From Halobacteriovorax marinus (GTDB lineage: Bacteria > Bdellovibrionota > Bacteriovoracia > Bacteriovoracales > Bacteriovoracaceae), in assembly GCA_002163155.1 (NCBI GenBank), contig MAAO01000007.1, positions 124,001 to 188,000 on the forward strand: a stretch of DNA of 64,000 nt, in the 5' to 3' direction. Positions 51,264 through 60,420 of this stretch are shown here, piece by piece. The notes under the pieces were generated by a model. It searched no databases and was not told where the DNA came from. It saw only the letters and a list, made by a program, of their open reading frames with translations. Position 1 is the first letter of the stretch, and every line of letters begins with the position of its first letter. Both the position numbers and the translations under genes were made by a program.

Positions 51264-52139
51264 ATGACCTATGATCAACTACTTACACTCGATGCCATCA
51301 TCAAAGCAGGCAGCTTTAAGGCCGCGGCTGAACGACTACATAAGTCACAACCTTCTATTTCTGTAGCTGTTAAGAAGCTAGAGGAAGAGTTTCAGATTCA
51401 AATCTTTAGTAGGGCCGAGTATCGCCCTAAACTAACTGAGACTGGAAAAGCGTTCTATGAGAAGGCACGTTTAGCGCTGTTTCATATGCAGTCTCTAAAT
51501 TCTTTCGGTGAAGAATTGGCGATGGGGATTGAGAGTAATGTGCATGTTGGAATGGATGCTCTCTGTCCAGGAGAGAAACTCTACTGTCCGCTTAAAATGT
51601 TTTTTGATGATTACCCTGCAACCACACTCCATCTACAGATGGATGTTATAAGTGGAACTTTAGAAAAATTAGAAAAGGGTGAGATACAAATTGGTATAAT
51701 GCCCATTCATCATCATAACTTGGATCTTCAGCAGTACGACTCTTTTCCCATTGGAGAAGTCACTATGATGCCAGTCATTCACAAGAATCATTTAGAAAAT
51801 ATTGATTTATCAATTCATGAATTGAAGAAAATTCCTCAATTAATAATTCCTTCTACTGGGAGTGACCGCTCCATTACCTATGGCGTTTTAGAGGGGGGAA
51901 ATCATTGGAAAGTCACGGACATGGCCATGAAACAAGAAATGATAAGCTCAGGACTTGGATGGGGAGGGTTACCGTTTCATAAAATTCAAAATGAGCTAGA
52001 GAGTGGAGAGTTAGTTATGATTGATATGGAACCTTTAATCAAAAGAACATCTACTATTCATATTGTTAGAAATAAACTTAGACCTCTAGGTCCTGTTAGC
52101 ACTCAGCTATGGGAGAAGTTAAAAGAAGTTAAGTTCTAA
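51264..52139 (+). CDS. LysR-family regulator of the DoxX-pirin operon
   Basis: 291 residues. HTH: YDQLLTLDAIIKAGSFKAAAERLHKSQPSISVAVKKLEEEFQIQIFSRAEYRPKLT, then effector domain (VHVGMDALCPGEKLYCPLKMFFDDYPATTLHLQMDVISG). The two Cys in this inserted loop are unusual for LysR and could sense thiol-reactive compounds; inference. 117 bases separate it from the divergent DoxX gene. GAGG upstream. Confidence 0.88.
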   Translation: MTYDQLLTLDAIIKAGSFKAAAERLHKSQPSISVAVKKLEEEFQIQIFSRAEYRPKLTETGKAFYEKARLALFHMQSLNSFGEELAMGIESNVHVGMDALCPGEKLYCPLKMFFDDYPATTLHLQMDVISGTLEKLEKGEIQIGIMPIHHHNLDLQQYDSFPIGEVTMMPVIHKNHLENIDLSIHELKKIPQLIIPSTGSDRSITYGVLEGGNHWKVTDMAMKQEMISSGLGWGGLPFHKIQNELESGELVMIDMEPLIKRTSTIHIVRNKLRPLGPVSTQLWEKLKEVKF

Positions 52140-52162
52140 CTTAGAGGTCTTGAAAAAAATAT

Positions 52163-52522
52163 CTAAAGAGAAGTCATATCGGACTTTTCAGTAAAGGTAG
52201 TAGATTTAATAACCTTGCCACTTTTTAATTCCGCTACTTTTATTTGAATGCCATCATAAATATGTAGAAGGTCTTGATCTATAACAATTTTAGTTGGTTG
52301 CTTTAGGCCCCTTACAAAGCGGTAGTTTAAAACAATATTTTCTTTATTGGTCTTACTAATAAAAATTTCTCTTTTCTTTGAATCATTATTTAAAATACTA
52401 GTCACTCGGTAGTAGTCGCCATTTCGTTTATCGAGAGCGATAGAGTCACTATGAGTAACTGTAACTTTGTTACAAGAGAGAAGTGTAAATAGTAATAATG
52501 GAAGTAATAATTGTATCTTCAT
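52163..52522 (-). CDS. Small lipoprotein of unknown function
   Basis: 119 residues. Lipobox LLSC (Cys17) after MKIQLLLPLLLFT. The rest is a compact beta-rich domain (YYRVTSILNN, KREIFISKTN, NIVLNYRFVRGL, KIVIDQDLLHIYDG). No family recognised. AAGGAG upstream of the ATG. Convergent with the LysR gene and divergent from the next one. Confidence 0.6.
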   Translation of the reverse strand: MKIQLLLPLLLFTLLSCNKVTVTHSDSIALDKRNGDYYRVTSILNNDSKKREIFISKTNKENIVLNYRFVRGLKQPTKIVIDQDLLHIYDGIQIKVAELKSGKVIKSTTFTEKSDMTSL

Positions 52523-52635
52523 TTTTTTCTCCTTACTTAGTCTTCGAGACTTAGTGTTAGAGTCAGTTTACATTATTGTTGTCTGTGATATAATACGTTA
52601 AATTTTGAATATACTAATTCTTGACAGGAAACAAT

Positions 52636-53541
52636 GTGAAAAAGGATTTTGATAAGTTACGTGCCCTAAAGTTGTTTATAAATATTGTGGAAGAGGGAAG
52701 TTTTTCCATGGCGGCCAAGAAGATGGCCATGACTCCCTCTAGCGCTAGTAAGGAAATGACGACTCTAGAAGAGAGTTTAGGTGTAAAGCTACTTTATCGA
52801 ACAACAAGAAAAGTTGGACTCACTGATGATGGGCGAGTTTATCTAGAAGGTGTACAAAGAATAATCATAGATCTTGATCTTCTAGATGATACTCTTTTAA
52901 AAAGAAAGCTCTCAACGAGAGGGAACTTGAAAATAACTAGTCCTAGTGTCTGGGGGCATGTAGTGCTTTCTCCTATTGTGGCCAAGTATAAAATGAAATT
53001 TCCTGAAGTGACAATCGAGATGGACCTATCAAATAGGATTGTTGATATTGTAGGGGAGAGTTTTGATATTGCTATTAGAAGTACGGCTCTTGTAGATTCA
53101 ACATTCTATGCCATAAAACTAAAGGACGAGGATGAGACGGTTTGTGTTTCAAAGAAATACTTAAAGAAGTTTGGAACTCCTAGGAGAGCGAAGGATCTGA
53201 TTCAGCACAATTGTTTAACTCTCTCAGTTGGATCCATTAGTTTAAGCAGTTGGAAATTTAAAGAAAATGGAAAGGTCCAAACAATTAATGTTTCAGGTAA
53301 TGTAAAAGCTAATGATATGCATGTCTTACATCACAATGTTCTAGCAGGTGTTGGCATTGGAAAAATACCAAGATATCTTATTGAAGGTGATATAAAAAAG
53401 GGACGTTTAGTAACTTTATTTGAAGATAAAACCAGTAACGAGAAATCATTCTATGCTTTTTATAGACAAAAAAGAAGTCATTCTCCCATTGTAGATTCTT
53501 TCTTAACTTTTTTAGAAGAGCATATTGAAGAATTGAGGTAG
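52636..53541 (+). CDS. LysR-family regulator
   Basis: 301 residues from GTG 52636 (AGGAAAC upstream; TTG 52621 is a weaker alternative). HTH: LRALKLFINIVEEGSFSMAAKKMAMTPSSASKEMTTLEESLGVKLLYRTTRKVGLTDDG, then effector domain (GNLKITSPSVWGHVVLSPIVAKYKMKFPEVTIEMDLS, FDIAIRSTALVDSTFYAIKL). LysE-type exporter follows 32 bases downstream on the same strand, probably in one transcript. Confidence 0.9.
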   Translation: MKKDFDKLRALKLFINIVEEGSFSMAAKKMAMTPSSASKEMTTLEESLGVKLLYRTTRKVGLTDDGRVYLEGVQRIIIDLDLLDDTLLKRKLSTRGNLKITSPSVWGHVVLSPIVAKYKMKFPEVTIEMDLSNRIVDIVGESFDIAIRSTALVDSTFYAIKLKDEDETVCVSKKYLKKFGTPRRAKDLIQHNCLTLSVGSISLSSWKFKENGKVQTINVSGNVKANDMHVLHHNVLAGVGIGKIPRYLIEGDIKKGRLVTLFEDKTSNEKSFYAFYRQKRSHSPIVDSFLTFLEEHIEELR

Positions 53542-53573
53542 AGTAGTTAGAAACAACTTCAAAGGTTGCCAAA

Positions 53574-54173
53574 ATGTTTGAATTGAAATTTTTAACCTCA
53601 CTAATCACTTTTGCTTTTATGATGAACGGAAGCCCTGGTCCCAATAATATGATGGTCACGGCCTCTGGGGCAAACTTTGGTTACCGTAGATCATTGCCAC
53701 ATCTCTTGGGTGTTTGTATTGGTTTTGTTTCAATGATTCTGGTGGTCGCAGCTGGACTTGGTTTTGTTTTCACAAAATATCCTATAGTTCATATTGTGCT
53801 TCGTTTTGTGGGAAGCGCCTATCTCTTATACTTAGCTTGGAAAATAGCAACTTCTAGTACTCTCGTAAAAATAGATCAAAAAGATAATCGTCCCATGACT
53901 TTTAAGGCAGCGGTTCTATTTCAATACGTGAATCCAAAAGGCTGGATGACGGCAGTTACGGGAGTGAGCTCTTTTAGTAAAGCGGGGAGTGAGTATTGGC
54001 CATCAGCAGGACTCATTGCTCTGGTCTTTTTAATTGTTTGTTTTCTCAGTGTTTCTATCTGGGCAAGTTTTGGTTCACTGATTGGGACTTGGCTAAATAG
54101 TGCAAAGTCCCTGAAGGTTTTCAATATCGTAATGGGTGTGCTGACGGCAAGTTGTCTCTTTATGATTTGGTAG
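53574..54173 (+). CDS. LysE/RhtB-family amino acid exporter
   Basis: 199 residues, six hydrophobic segments. The start FLTSLITFAFMMNGSPGPNNMMVTASGANFGYRRSLPHLLGVCIGF is the LysE/RhtB signature (G-P-N-N-M-M), with LRFVGSAYLLYLAWKIA and AVLFQYVNPKGWMTAVTGVSSF (N-P-K-x-W motif). Exports amino acids or similar small molecules from the cytoplasm. AAGG upstream. Confidence 0.9.
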   Translation: MFELKFLTSLITFAFMMNGSPGPNNMMVTASGANFGYRRSLPHLLGVCIGFVSMILVVAAGLGFVFTKYPIVHIVLRFVGSAYLLYLAWKIATSSTLVKIDQKDNRPMTFKAAVLFQYVNPKGWMTAVTGVSSFSKAGSEYWPSAGLIALVFLIVCFLSVSIWASFGSLIGTWLNSAKSLKVFNIVMGVLTASCLFMIW

Positions 54174-54177
54174 TTTG

Positions 54178-54951
54178 TTAATTAATTTCTAAGTGAACAC
54201 TCTCTCCGTCATTTGGAATAACAACTCTATTCATTAAGTCATTTTCACTTAATAACTTTGTTAGATCCTCGCGACTCATGCGGCAATGATCTAAAGCGTC
54301 CATATGATTCGCGATAATTTTTCCCTTACTAATTTTAAAAAGTTCTAAGATGTCTTCTGGTGGCAATAGTAGGGGAGAACCTATATCGAATTTAGCTACT
54401 CCTGTAGGCGCCACAATATAGTCAGGTTGCTTTTCTTTAATAAAGTCTCTGATAGTATCGGTTAAAATTGTATCTCCCATTAGGTAGACACTAGGTTGCT
54501 TAGGAAGAGTAATATAGTAGCCAACTCCATGCTCCATAAAAGGAGTGAGAAAACCTTTTACATGTCTCGCTTGGACTTGTTGAATTTCACCATCAAAGAA
54601 TTGATCTCCTTCTTTCTTTAGGGGAGTAACTTTTAGGCCTTTCTTTTTTAAGTACTTTTCATCATGGAAGGTAGAGAAAATAGGAATTTCTTTATCTCTT
54701 AGAAACTTCTTTCCTCTAGTGTCTAAATGATCAGCATGTCCTTTTTGACAATGGGTTATGAGAGCATGAGTTACACTATCAGACAGGCTTGCAAAATTCT
54801 GTGGAAGATCTACTAGGGGGTTCCTCTGATTTGAACCAATGTAGCGCCATCTCGGTAACTCGCCTTTATTAGCGAACATGGGGTCCACTAGAATATGATT
54901 TTCTTTATACTCTATAATGATTGTTGCATTTCTAACTTGGGTAATTTTCAT
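54178..54951 (-). CDS. Metallo-beta-lactamase-fold hydrolase (UlaG-like)
   Basis: 257 residues. ATIIIEYKENHILVDPMFANKGELPRW, then HALITHCQKGHADHLDTRGKKFL (THxxxxHxDHLD variant; the first His of HxHxDH is replaced by Gln-Lys-Gly-His spacing), GYYITLPKQPSVYLMGDTILTD and KIIANHMDALDHC. Fits the UlaG-like group, with metal ligands mostly present though the first motif reads C-Q-K-G-H-A-D-H. AAGGAG upstream. Divergent from a MerR regulator whose operator lies between. Confidence 0.78.
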   Translation of the reverse strand: MKITQVRNATIIIEYKENHILVDPMFANKGELPRWRYIGSNQRNPLVDLPQNFASLSDSVTHALITHCQKGHADHLDTRGKKFLRDKEIPIFSTFHDEKYLKKKGLKVTPLKKEGDQFFDGEIQQVQARHVKGFLTPFMEHGVGYYITLPKQPSVYLMGDTILTDTIRDFIKEKQPDYIVAPTGVAKFDIGSPLLLPPEDILELFKISKGKIIANHMDALDHCRMSREDLTKLLSENDLMNRVVIPNDGESVHLEIN

Positions 54952-54981
54952 GATTTAACTCCTTATTTGAACTATGGTACA

Positions 54982-55001
54982 CTATGGACTTAACTCCATA
55001 G
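54982..55001. promoter_or_regulatory. MerR-type operator palindrome
   Basis: CTATGGA-CTTAAC-TCCATAG, a perfect 7-base inverted repeat between the metallo-beta-lactamase-fold gene and merR-type gene. Another CTATGG lies eight bases upstream (54972). Placement fits control of both divergent genes. Confidence 0.6.
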
Positions 55002-55013
55002 ATAGGTTTTTTT

Positions 55014-55355
55014 ATGAAAATTTCGGAATTAGAAAAAATAACAGGTTTAACTAGAGACACTATTCGCTATTACGAGCGCTTAGAACTTATTTCTAAGCCA
55101 GAAAGATTGGCAAACGGCTTTAGAACTTACAGTAAGAAAAATATTAAAGAGCTTAGCTTTATTAAAATGTCACAAGAGATAGGATTTAGTTTAGCTGAGA
55201 TTAAACCGGGAGTTGAGACTTTAATCTCAAAGGGCACTTATTGTAGCAATGTGCACGAGCAATTAAATGAAAAAAAGAAGATGTTAAAGGATCGCATCGA
55301 GGCGGATAAATTACTCATAAAGAGAATTGATAAAATTATTAAATCTATTAGTTAG
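55014..55355 (+). CDS. MerR-family regulator
   Basis: 113 residues. MKISELEKITGLTRDTIRYYERLELISKPERLANGFRTYSKKNIKELSFIKMSQEIGFSLAEIKPGV is the winged-helix plus start of the antiparallel coiled coil; the coil ends at about residue 110. A single Cys (GTYCSNVHEQ) is in the metal/redox-loop region, so a thiol-reactive signal is possible. AGGT upstream. Confidence 0.9.
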   Translation: MKISELEKITGLTRDTIRYYERLELISKPERLANGFRTYSKKNIKELSFIKMSQEIGFSLAEIKPGVETLISKGTYCSNVHEQLNEKKKMLKDRIEADKLLIKRIDKIIKSIS

Positions 55356-55399
55356 AATTTAAAAGCACTGCCAGCTTCCCGACAGTACTGGATTTAGAA

Positions 55400-55816
55400 T
55401 TACTTAATAAAACATTTAAACTTATCAAAAGGAGTCGCCATGCCACCACCCGTGAGAAATCTCCAGCGAATAACTCTAAAGTAGACAATCTTATCTTCAG
55501 TAGATTTAATTTCCACTTCATATAACTTCTTACCAAAGATTCCTTTTTTAATGATTTCCTCTTGAAAGAGATTATACTTCTCTAAGTAATACTCAACAGT
55601 TCCTAAGTCATGTTGTGAGTGAAATACATCCTTCTCTCTTTCTTGAAAATTGATAACGTAGTTCTGGGCCCCATCAATCTCTTGTGCCACAACTAAGACA
55701 CTACAGCTCTTACCTTTCTTTGTGAGACCGGTATATTCGCCACTTAGGTCTTGGGCAAGAGTTAGGTTTGTTGAAAATATTGTAAAGCAAAGGAAAACGA
55801 AAAGATTTTTAGTCAT
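55400..55816 (-). CDS. Secreted hypothetical protein
   Basis: 138 residues: signal peptide (LFVFLCFTIFSTNLTLA) then a beta-rich domain (LSGEYTGLTKKGKSCSVLVVAQEIDG, YVINFQEREKDV, KLYEVEIKSTEDKIVYFRVIRWRFL). Two Cys (KSCSV and FKCFIK) may form a disulfide. GGAG upstream of the ATG. No family recognised. Confidence 0.6.
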   Translation of the reverse strand: MTKNLFVFLCFTIFSTNLTLAQDLSGEYTGLTKKGKSCSVLVVAQEIDGAQNYVINFQEREKDVFHSQHDLGTVEYYLEKYNLFQEEIIKKGIFGKKLYEVEIKSTEDKIVYFRVIRWRFLTGGGMATPFDKFKCFIK

Positions 55817-55925
55817 AGAAACTCCAGAATTGTGAAAAATTAATATAAAAAAAATTTACATGACATATTTGAAAAGATATTTAACATTTGTTTATTAATA
55901 ACTTTTTGTGAAAACTTACTGAAAA

Positions 55926-56507
55926 ATGGAAATTGATTCTTTTGAGGATTTAAGAAAATTGACACAAGTCTTTACTGACTTGTCTGATGAGCAGTGGAGT
56001 TCATTTTCTAAGTTTTGTCACAGAAGAGTTATAAAGAAAGGTGAGTATTTTCTTAAGCATGGTGATCCATGTCAGCTCGTCGCTTTCATCAGCGCAGGCC
56101 TAGTTAGAACTTACTACTCTGACAAAGAAGGTAGAGAGTCGATTAAGAGATTTTCCATAGAGGGAGACTTCATAGGACCCCTCACTTCTTTATTGCTCAA
56201 TATTCCATCTCTTATAAATATTCAAGCTATTGAGGACACGGTTCTCTATGAATTTAGTTATAGTCATCTGACTAATCTCTATGGAACGGATATTAAGTGG
56301 GAGAGTCTAGGTCGGCAAATTACAGAGAGAATCAGTATTGAACGAGAGTTAAGGGAGTATGAACTCTTAACGCTTAGTGCAGCTGAAAGACTCACTAAAA
56401 TAGAGAGTAAGGCCCCAAAGTGGCTCCCCAGAGTATCCAAAGGATTTCTAGCATCATACTTAGGAATTTCCCCCATATCGCTCAGTAGACTCTACCGAGG
56501 AAAATAA
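55926..56507 (+). CDS. Crp/Fnr-family regulator
   Basis: 193 residues. Sensor: HRRVIKKGEYFLKHGDPCQLVAFISAGLVRTYYSDKEGRESIKRFSIEGDFIGPLTSLLL; C-terminal HTH: VSKGFLASYLGISPISLSRLYRGK. Similar layout to the regulator at 31696 (short protein ending in the recognition helix), so they form one local subfamily lacking a typical cAMP cassette. No ribosome site close to the ATG. Confidence 0.8.
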   Translation: MEIDSFEDLRKLTQVFTDLSDEQWSSFSKFCHRRVIKKGEYFLKHGDPCQLVAFISAGLVRTYYSDKEGRESIKRFSIEGDFIGPLTSLLLNIPSLINIQAIEDTVLYEFSYSHLTNLYGTDIKWESLGRQITERISIERELREYELLTLSAAERLTKIESKAPKWLPRVSKGFLASYLGISPISLSRLYRGK

Positions 56508-56606
56508 TCCAAAAAGTTTTCACACTAAACATATGTTAAATATTTCTCTCATCTTCTACGCTACTTTTTAGTTAAATAAATTCTTTTAACAATATAGGAG
56601 TCATCA

Positions 56607-56957
56607 ATGAAGAAGTTCTTATTAATCTTTTCTCTTTTCCTTTCCACATCAATTCTTGCCAGTGTGAAAACTGATTACAGTGTAAAATTAAATTACAATG
56701 AAGAAACAGAGCAATGTATTGTCTCTAAGCTTTATTTAAACTCTGATAATATTTATCCAGTGGGTGTCTTTGCAAAAGTTTATGTAAAGGGAGCAGAGAG
56801 ACAAACGTCGAAACTCTATTCGATTTCGAATTGGGGAATTATATCTGAGAGTTTTAGGGGCTATGCTCGCTTACATTTAGAACTTGATTTATCTAGCTTA
56901 AAGGACTTTGATCAGGAGCTTTGTGAGAAAGTTTCAAGAATTGTTGTTCTTCATTAG
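56607..56957 (+). CDS. Secreted small hypothetical protein
   Basis: 116 residues: signal peptide (MKKFLLIFSLFLSTSILA), then a beta-rich domain with two Cys (EEQCIVSKLYLN-like EQCIVSK, and ELCEKV). No family recognised. AGGAG upstream. It follows the Crp/Fnr gene by 99 bases on the same strand. Confidence 0.6.
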   Translation: MKKFLLIFSLFLSTSILASVKTDYSVKLNYNEETEQCIVSKLYLNSDNIYPVGVFAKVYVKGAERQTSKLYSISNWGIISESFRGYARLHLELDLSSLKDFDQELCEKVSRIVVLH

Positions 56958-57104
56958 ACGGCTATAATTCATGATCAAGTCCAATTAAACAACTGGAAAG
57001 TATTCCTCATGAATTCAATAAGATCTTCTTTGAATGTTAAGAAAGCTTAATGATTATAAATAATTAAATCATGCTATTGAATTAAAATTGATTTGGGGTT
57101 GGTT

Positions 57105-58439
57105 ATGGAATTAACGACGGCAAATGATGTTTTTAGTGCCTTAAATTCGATCTATCTTGTTGATCAAAACCTAACAGGTGATGATTACTTAAAATCTCTA
57201 GTCGAAAATGTGGCTAAAAATCTTAATATCCAATATGTATTCATAGGTAGACCTTTGAGTGAAACTTCATCAGTCATAAAAACAGATTTTGTGTGGGGAG
57301 GAAGTGAAATTGTAGATAATTTCGAATATGACTTAAAGGGGACTCCCTGTGAAAATGTATTGAGTGGTCAGCGAGTATGTATCCATGAAGAAAATGTATT
57401 TTCAGAATTTCCTGAAGACTTACTCTTAAAGGAAATGGGAGTGGAGGCCTATGTTGGGGCTCCAATTATTACTCCAGATAAAGAGCTTATAGGATTATTC
57501 GTTTTACTAGATACTAAGAAGTTTGATTGTCCCGAGTTTCTCAAGTCCATAACTGAATTCTTTGCCAATAGAATCGGTGTAGAGATATCTCGCAAGAGAA
57601 ATGAAGAAAAACTTTCAAGTATCAATCGTGAACTCGAAGAGAAGGTAGAAGAAAAGACAAAAATAATTCAAAATACAAGTGAGCTGATGTTGGAACAAGA
57701 AAAACTCGCTTGCCTTGGAAGGTTGATGTCCGGTATTGCCCATGAAATAGAAAACCCTTTGAAACTCATAGTAAATTCAGGTTCAGTTTTAGATAATGCT
57801 CTTGTTGCCCTAAAGAAAAATTCTGAATCACATCATATGAAAGAGAATGATCAAGCGATACAGGAAATTGTTGATGCCAATCATTTCATTACTAAAAACT
57901 CTGCGAGAATACAGAATATAGTAAATGATATTCTACTTCAGTCTTCAGATGATCTCGAAATTAAAAATCATGACATGAAACAGTTGATTGAGGAGAATGT
58001 AAGTATTGCTTTCTATGCATCAAAGCTAAAGAGATTAGACACAAAACTTGAAATTATTAAAGATTTTCCTGAGCAAGATATTAATCTTATTCTGACAACA
58101 GATATACAGGCGCTATTTTTAAATATCTTTGAGAATTCATTTATCGCTATTCAAAATACCAAAAAGAATTCAAATAATGGAATCGTTAAAATTACTATTA
58201 CAGAGAGCTCCTCACAAATTCTGATTACTATCTTCGATAATGGAGACGGAATCCCTACGAGAATTAGAGCTAATATCTTTGAACCATTTTTTACCACGAA
58301 TACGAGGAAAAAACACACAGGCCTTGGGCTTTATTTAGTTAAATCAATTGTTCAAAAGAACTTCGGTGAGATCTCTATAGATTCTGTGGAAGGGGAGTAT
58401 ACTAAAGTCATCCTAAGCTTTCCGAAAAATGTCTTATAG
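57105..58439 (+). CDS. GAF-domain sensor histidine kinase
   Basis: 444 residues from ATG 57105 (TTG 57093 possible). Soluble: no membrane segment. GAF-like N terminus (LVENVAKNLNIQYVFIGRPL, MGVEAYVGAPIITPDKELIGLFVLLDTKKF), coiled coil (SINRELEEKVEEKTKIIQNTSELMLEQEK), dimerisation/phospho-His GRLMSGIAHEIENPLKLIVNSG, and HATPase (NIFENSFIAIQ, FDNGDGIPTRIRANIFEPFFTT, HTGLGLYLVKSIV). Orphan: no receiver gene adjacent. Confidence 0.88.
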   Translation: MELTTANDVFSALNSIYLVDQNLTGDDYLKSLVENVAKNLNIQYVFIGRPLSETSSVIKTDFVWGGSEIVDNFEYDLKGTPCENVLSGQRVCIHEENVFSEFPEDLLLKEMGVEAYVGAPIITPDKELIGLFVLLDTKKFDCPEFLKSITEFFANRIGVEISRKRNEEKLSSINRELEEKVEEKTKIIQNTSELMLEQEKLACLGRLMSGIAHEIENPLKLIVNSGSVLDNALVALKKNSESHHMKENDQAIQEIVDANHFITKNSARIQNIVNDILLQSSDDLEIKNHDMKQLIEENVSIAFYASKLKRLDTKLEIIKDFPEQDINLILTTDIQALFLNIFENSFIAIQNTKKNSNNGIVKITITESSSQILITIFDNGDGIPTRIRANIFEPFFTTNTRKKHTGLGLYLVKSIVQKNFGEISIDSVEGEYTKVILSFPKNVL

Positions 58440-58584
58440 AGAACCATTAAAGTCTTTAACGTTACAATTTCCTAAAGAAAAGAGTAGGTTTATATTTGAC
58501 TAGAAAATGAGGAATCACTACTCTTAAGTCCATAGGCTCATCGAGCACTCTGATTGAGTGTTTTATTTATTTAAGGATTCTATT

Positions 58585-59673
58585 TTGCATAAATTAAATG
58601 AGATATTTAAGCTATTTTTCCATCTGGGACTGGTTGCCTTTGGTGGTCCCGCCGCCCATATTGCTATGATTCATAGAGAAGTGGTGGATAAGAGAAAATG
58701 GATGGATGAGGATCATTTTCTCGATCTTGTTGGTGCCACCGCTTTAATTCCTGGACCCAACTCTACTGAAATGGTGATTCACTGTGGATTTCATAGAGGA
58801 GGCGTCTCTGGATTATTTGTGGCGGGTCTATCTTTTATTTTTCCAGCTTGTTTGCTCACAGGAATTCTCGCTTATCTCTATACTCTAGCTTATGAGATTC
58901 CAAACTTTGAGGCCTACATGATTGGGATAAAACCAGTTGTGTTGATTCTTATTTTTCAGGCCTTACAAAAACTTTGGAAGAAAGCGATAAAGAGTTATGA
59001 GTTGGCCTTTGTTGCGGCCCTTGTTCTTGCCCTTGGTTTTTCTGGAATAGGAGAGGCCTTTGCTTTAATCCTTGGGGGTGTCGTAGGATTTTTAATTTTA
59101 AAAGTAAAATCTTCAACAGGTCTAAAGAGTATTGTGCTTCCTTCAATTTTTTGGGTGTTTGCCAAAATTGGATCCATTCTCTTTGGAAGTGGTTATGTTC
59201 TCATCGCTTATTTACAGGATGAGATTGTTGAAAGAAGAGGCTGGCTTACCAGTGCTCAAATTGCTGACGCCGTGGCGATTGGTCAGTTTACACCAGGACC
59301 TGTCTTATCAACATCAACATTCATAGGTTTTCTCTTAGCGGGAAAATGGGGCGCAGTGCTAGCTTCTCTTGGAATTTTCCTACCTTCTTTTCTCTTTGTT
59401 CTACTCTTGAATCCTTTCATTCCTAAGATGAGAAAGTCTAAGAACTTTTCTCTTTTGCTCGACAGTATAAATGCCGGTGCTATTGGACTCATGGCCTATG
59501 CTCTTTATCCCCTGGGAAAAGTGGCCTTTTTAAATCCCGTAGGGATCATTGTCTTTATTCTTATAGTGGGAGTTCTTTGGAAGTTTCCAAAGTTAAGTTC
59601 ACTTAAATTGGTGAGTTTAGGGATTGTTCTTGGAGTTGTTTTTGAAAGTGCACAGAAGTTTCTCTTAGCTTAG
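58585..59673 (+). CDS. chrA: ChrA-type chromate/anion transporter, double-length
   Basis: 362 residues from TTG 58585, preferred because AAGGA lies eight bases upstream; GTG 58558 is the longer alternative. Two homologous halves: FHLGLVAFGGPAAHIAMIHREVVDKRKWMDEDHFLDLVGATALIPGPNSTEMVI, and FAKIGSILFGSGYVLIAYLQDEIVERRGWLTSAQIADAVAIGQFTPGPVLSTSTFIGF. Each has the F-G-G/F-G-S and P-G-P motifs of the CHR family. Multi-pass inner-membrane protein; extrudes chromate in relatives. Confidence 0.9.
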   Translation: MHKLNEIFKLFFHLGLVAFGGPAAHIAMIHREVVDKRKWMDEDHFLDLVGATALIPGPNSTEMVIHCGFHRGGVSGLFVAGLSFIFPACLLTGILAYLYTLAYEIPNFEAYMIGIKPVVLILIFQALQKLWKKAIKSYELAFVAALVLALGFSGIGEAFALILGGVVGFLILKVKSSTGLKSIVLPSIFWVFAKIGSILFGSGYVLIAYLQDEIVERRGWLTSAQIADAVAIGQFTPGPVLSTSTFIGFLLAGKWGAVLASLGIFLPSFLFVLLLNPFIPKMRKSKNFSLLLDSINAGAIGLMAYALYPLGKVAFLNPVGIIVFILIVGVLWKFPKLSSLKLVSLGIVLGVVFESAQKFLLA

Positions 59674-59681
59674 AACTTTTT

Positions 59682-60278
59682 CTACTTACAAAATAAATTG
59701 AGAAAGAAATCCTTCACTGTCTTTTTAGAATTCTCTATATCTAGTGGAGTTAACTTCTTTATACCCCAGATGACGGGATAGAAGATTTGTCCTTTAAGAA
59801 TCGAGTGAAATTGATTGGCAATCAGTTCACAGGATTGGCTGGAAGTGACTTTGCCATCTTTCTTGGCGGCTTCAATCCAATTGACAAAATTCTGTTCCGA
59901 TTCATTAAATGAAGCTAGATGATCTTGGTTTAATTGTTTTGATTTTAGAAGTTCACTTAAAACTAGTTTAGAGATTTTTATATATTCATCACTAGTTATG
60001 AGTTCGACTTTGGTTTCGATAATATCTTCAATTTGTTCTTCAATACTTAATTCACTTACGTAATTGAAGTTTGAGTATTGGCAAAAGAAGACCAAAAGAT
60101 CGCTGACAATGGCATCGAAGATCTGATCTTTACTAGGGTAGTACTTATAGAGGGTTCTCTTGGAGACATCTGCACTTTTGGCGATTTGCTCCATGGAGGC
60201 CGCATTTAAGCCCTTGGAGATGAACTCCTCTACGCTGGCGGATAGTATTTTTTCTTTAATTTCTTCTTTTCTACCCAT
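59682..60278 (-). CDS. TetR-family repressor
   Basis: 198 residues. HTH: KEEIKEKILSASVEEFISKGLNAASMEQIAKSADVSKRTLYKYYPSKDQIFDAIV, then an all-helical ligand domain. AAGG before the ATG. Divergent from the metallo-beta-lactamase-fold gene at 60421; two matching palindromes in between are its probable sites. Confidence 0.9.
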   Translation of the reverse strand: MGRKEEIKEKILSASVEEFISKGLNAASMEQIAKSADVSKRTLYKYYPSKDQIFDAIVSDLLVFFCQYSNFNYVSELSIEEQIEDIIETKVELITSDEYIKISKLVLSELLKSKQLNQDHLASFNESEQNFVNWIEAAKKDGKVTSSQSCELIANQFHSILKGQIFYPVIWGIKKLTPLDIENSKKTVKDFFLNLFCK

Positions 60279-60312
60279 GATAAAGCCTTGGTATTATTCA
60301 AAAATCTTAAAT

Positions 60313-60334
60313 AAGTAAACGAGTGTGTCTACTT
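60313..60334. promoter_or_regulatory. TetR operator 1 (imperfect)
   Basis: AAGTAAAC-GAGTGT-GTCTACTT; one mismatch from the palindrome at 60364. Located near the TetR gene start. Confidence 0.6.
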
Positions 60335-60363
60335 ATCTCTTGATTTGAATATGAACCTGTAAT

Positions 60364-60387
60364 AAAGTAAACGTATGTGTTTACTTT
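60364..60387. promoter_or_regulatory. TetR operator 2 (perfect)
   Basis: AAAGTAAAC-GTATGT-GTTTACTTT, nine-base perfect arms, 34 bases before the GTG of the lipoprotein gene at 60421. The same arms recur at 60313, so both genes can be repressed by TetR dimers. Confidence 0.7.
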
Positions 60388-60420
60388 AAAATAGATAAGT
60401 AAGAAAAGAAAGGAAATAAT

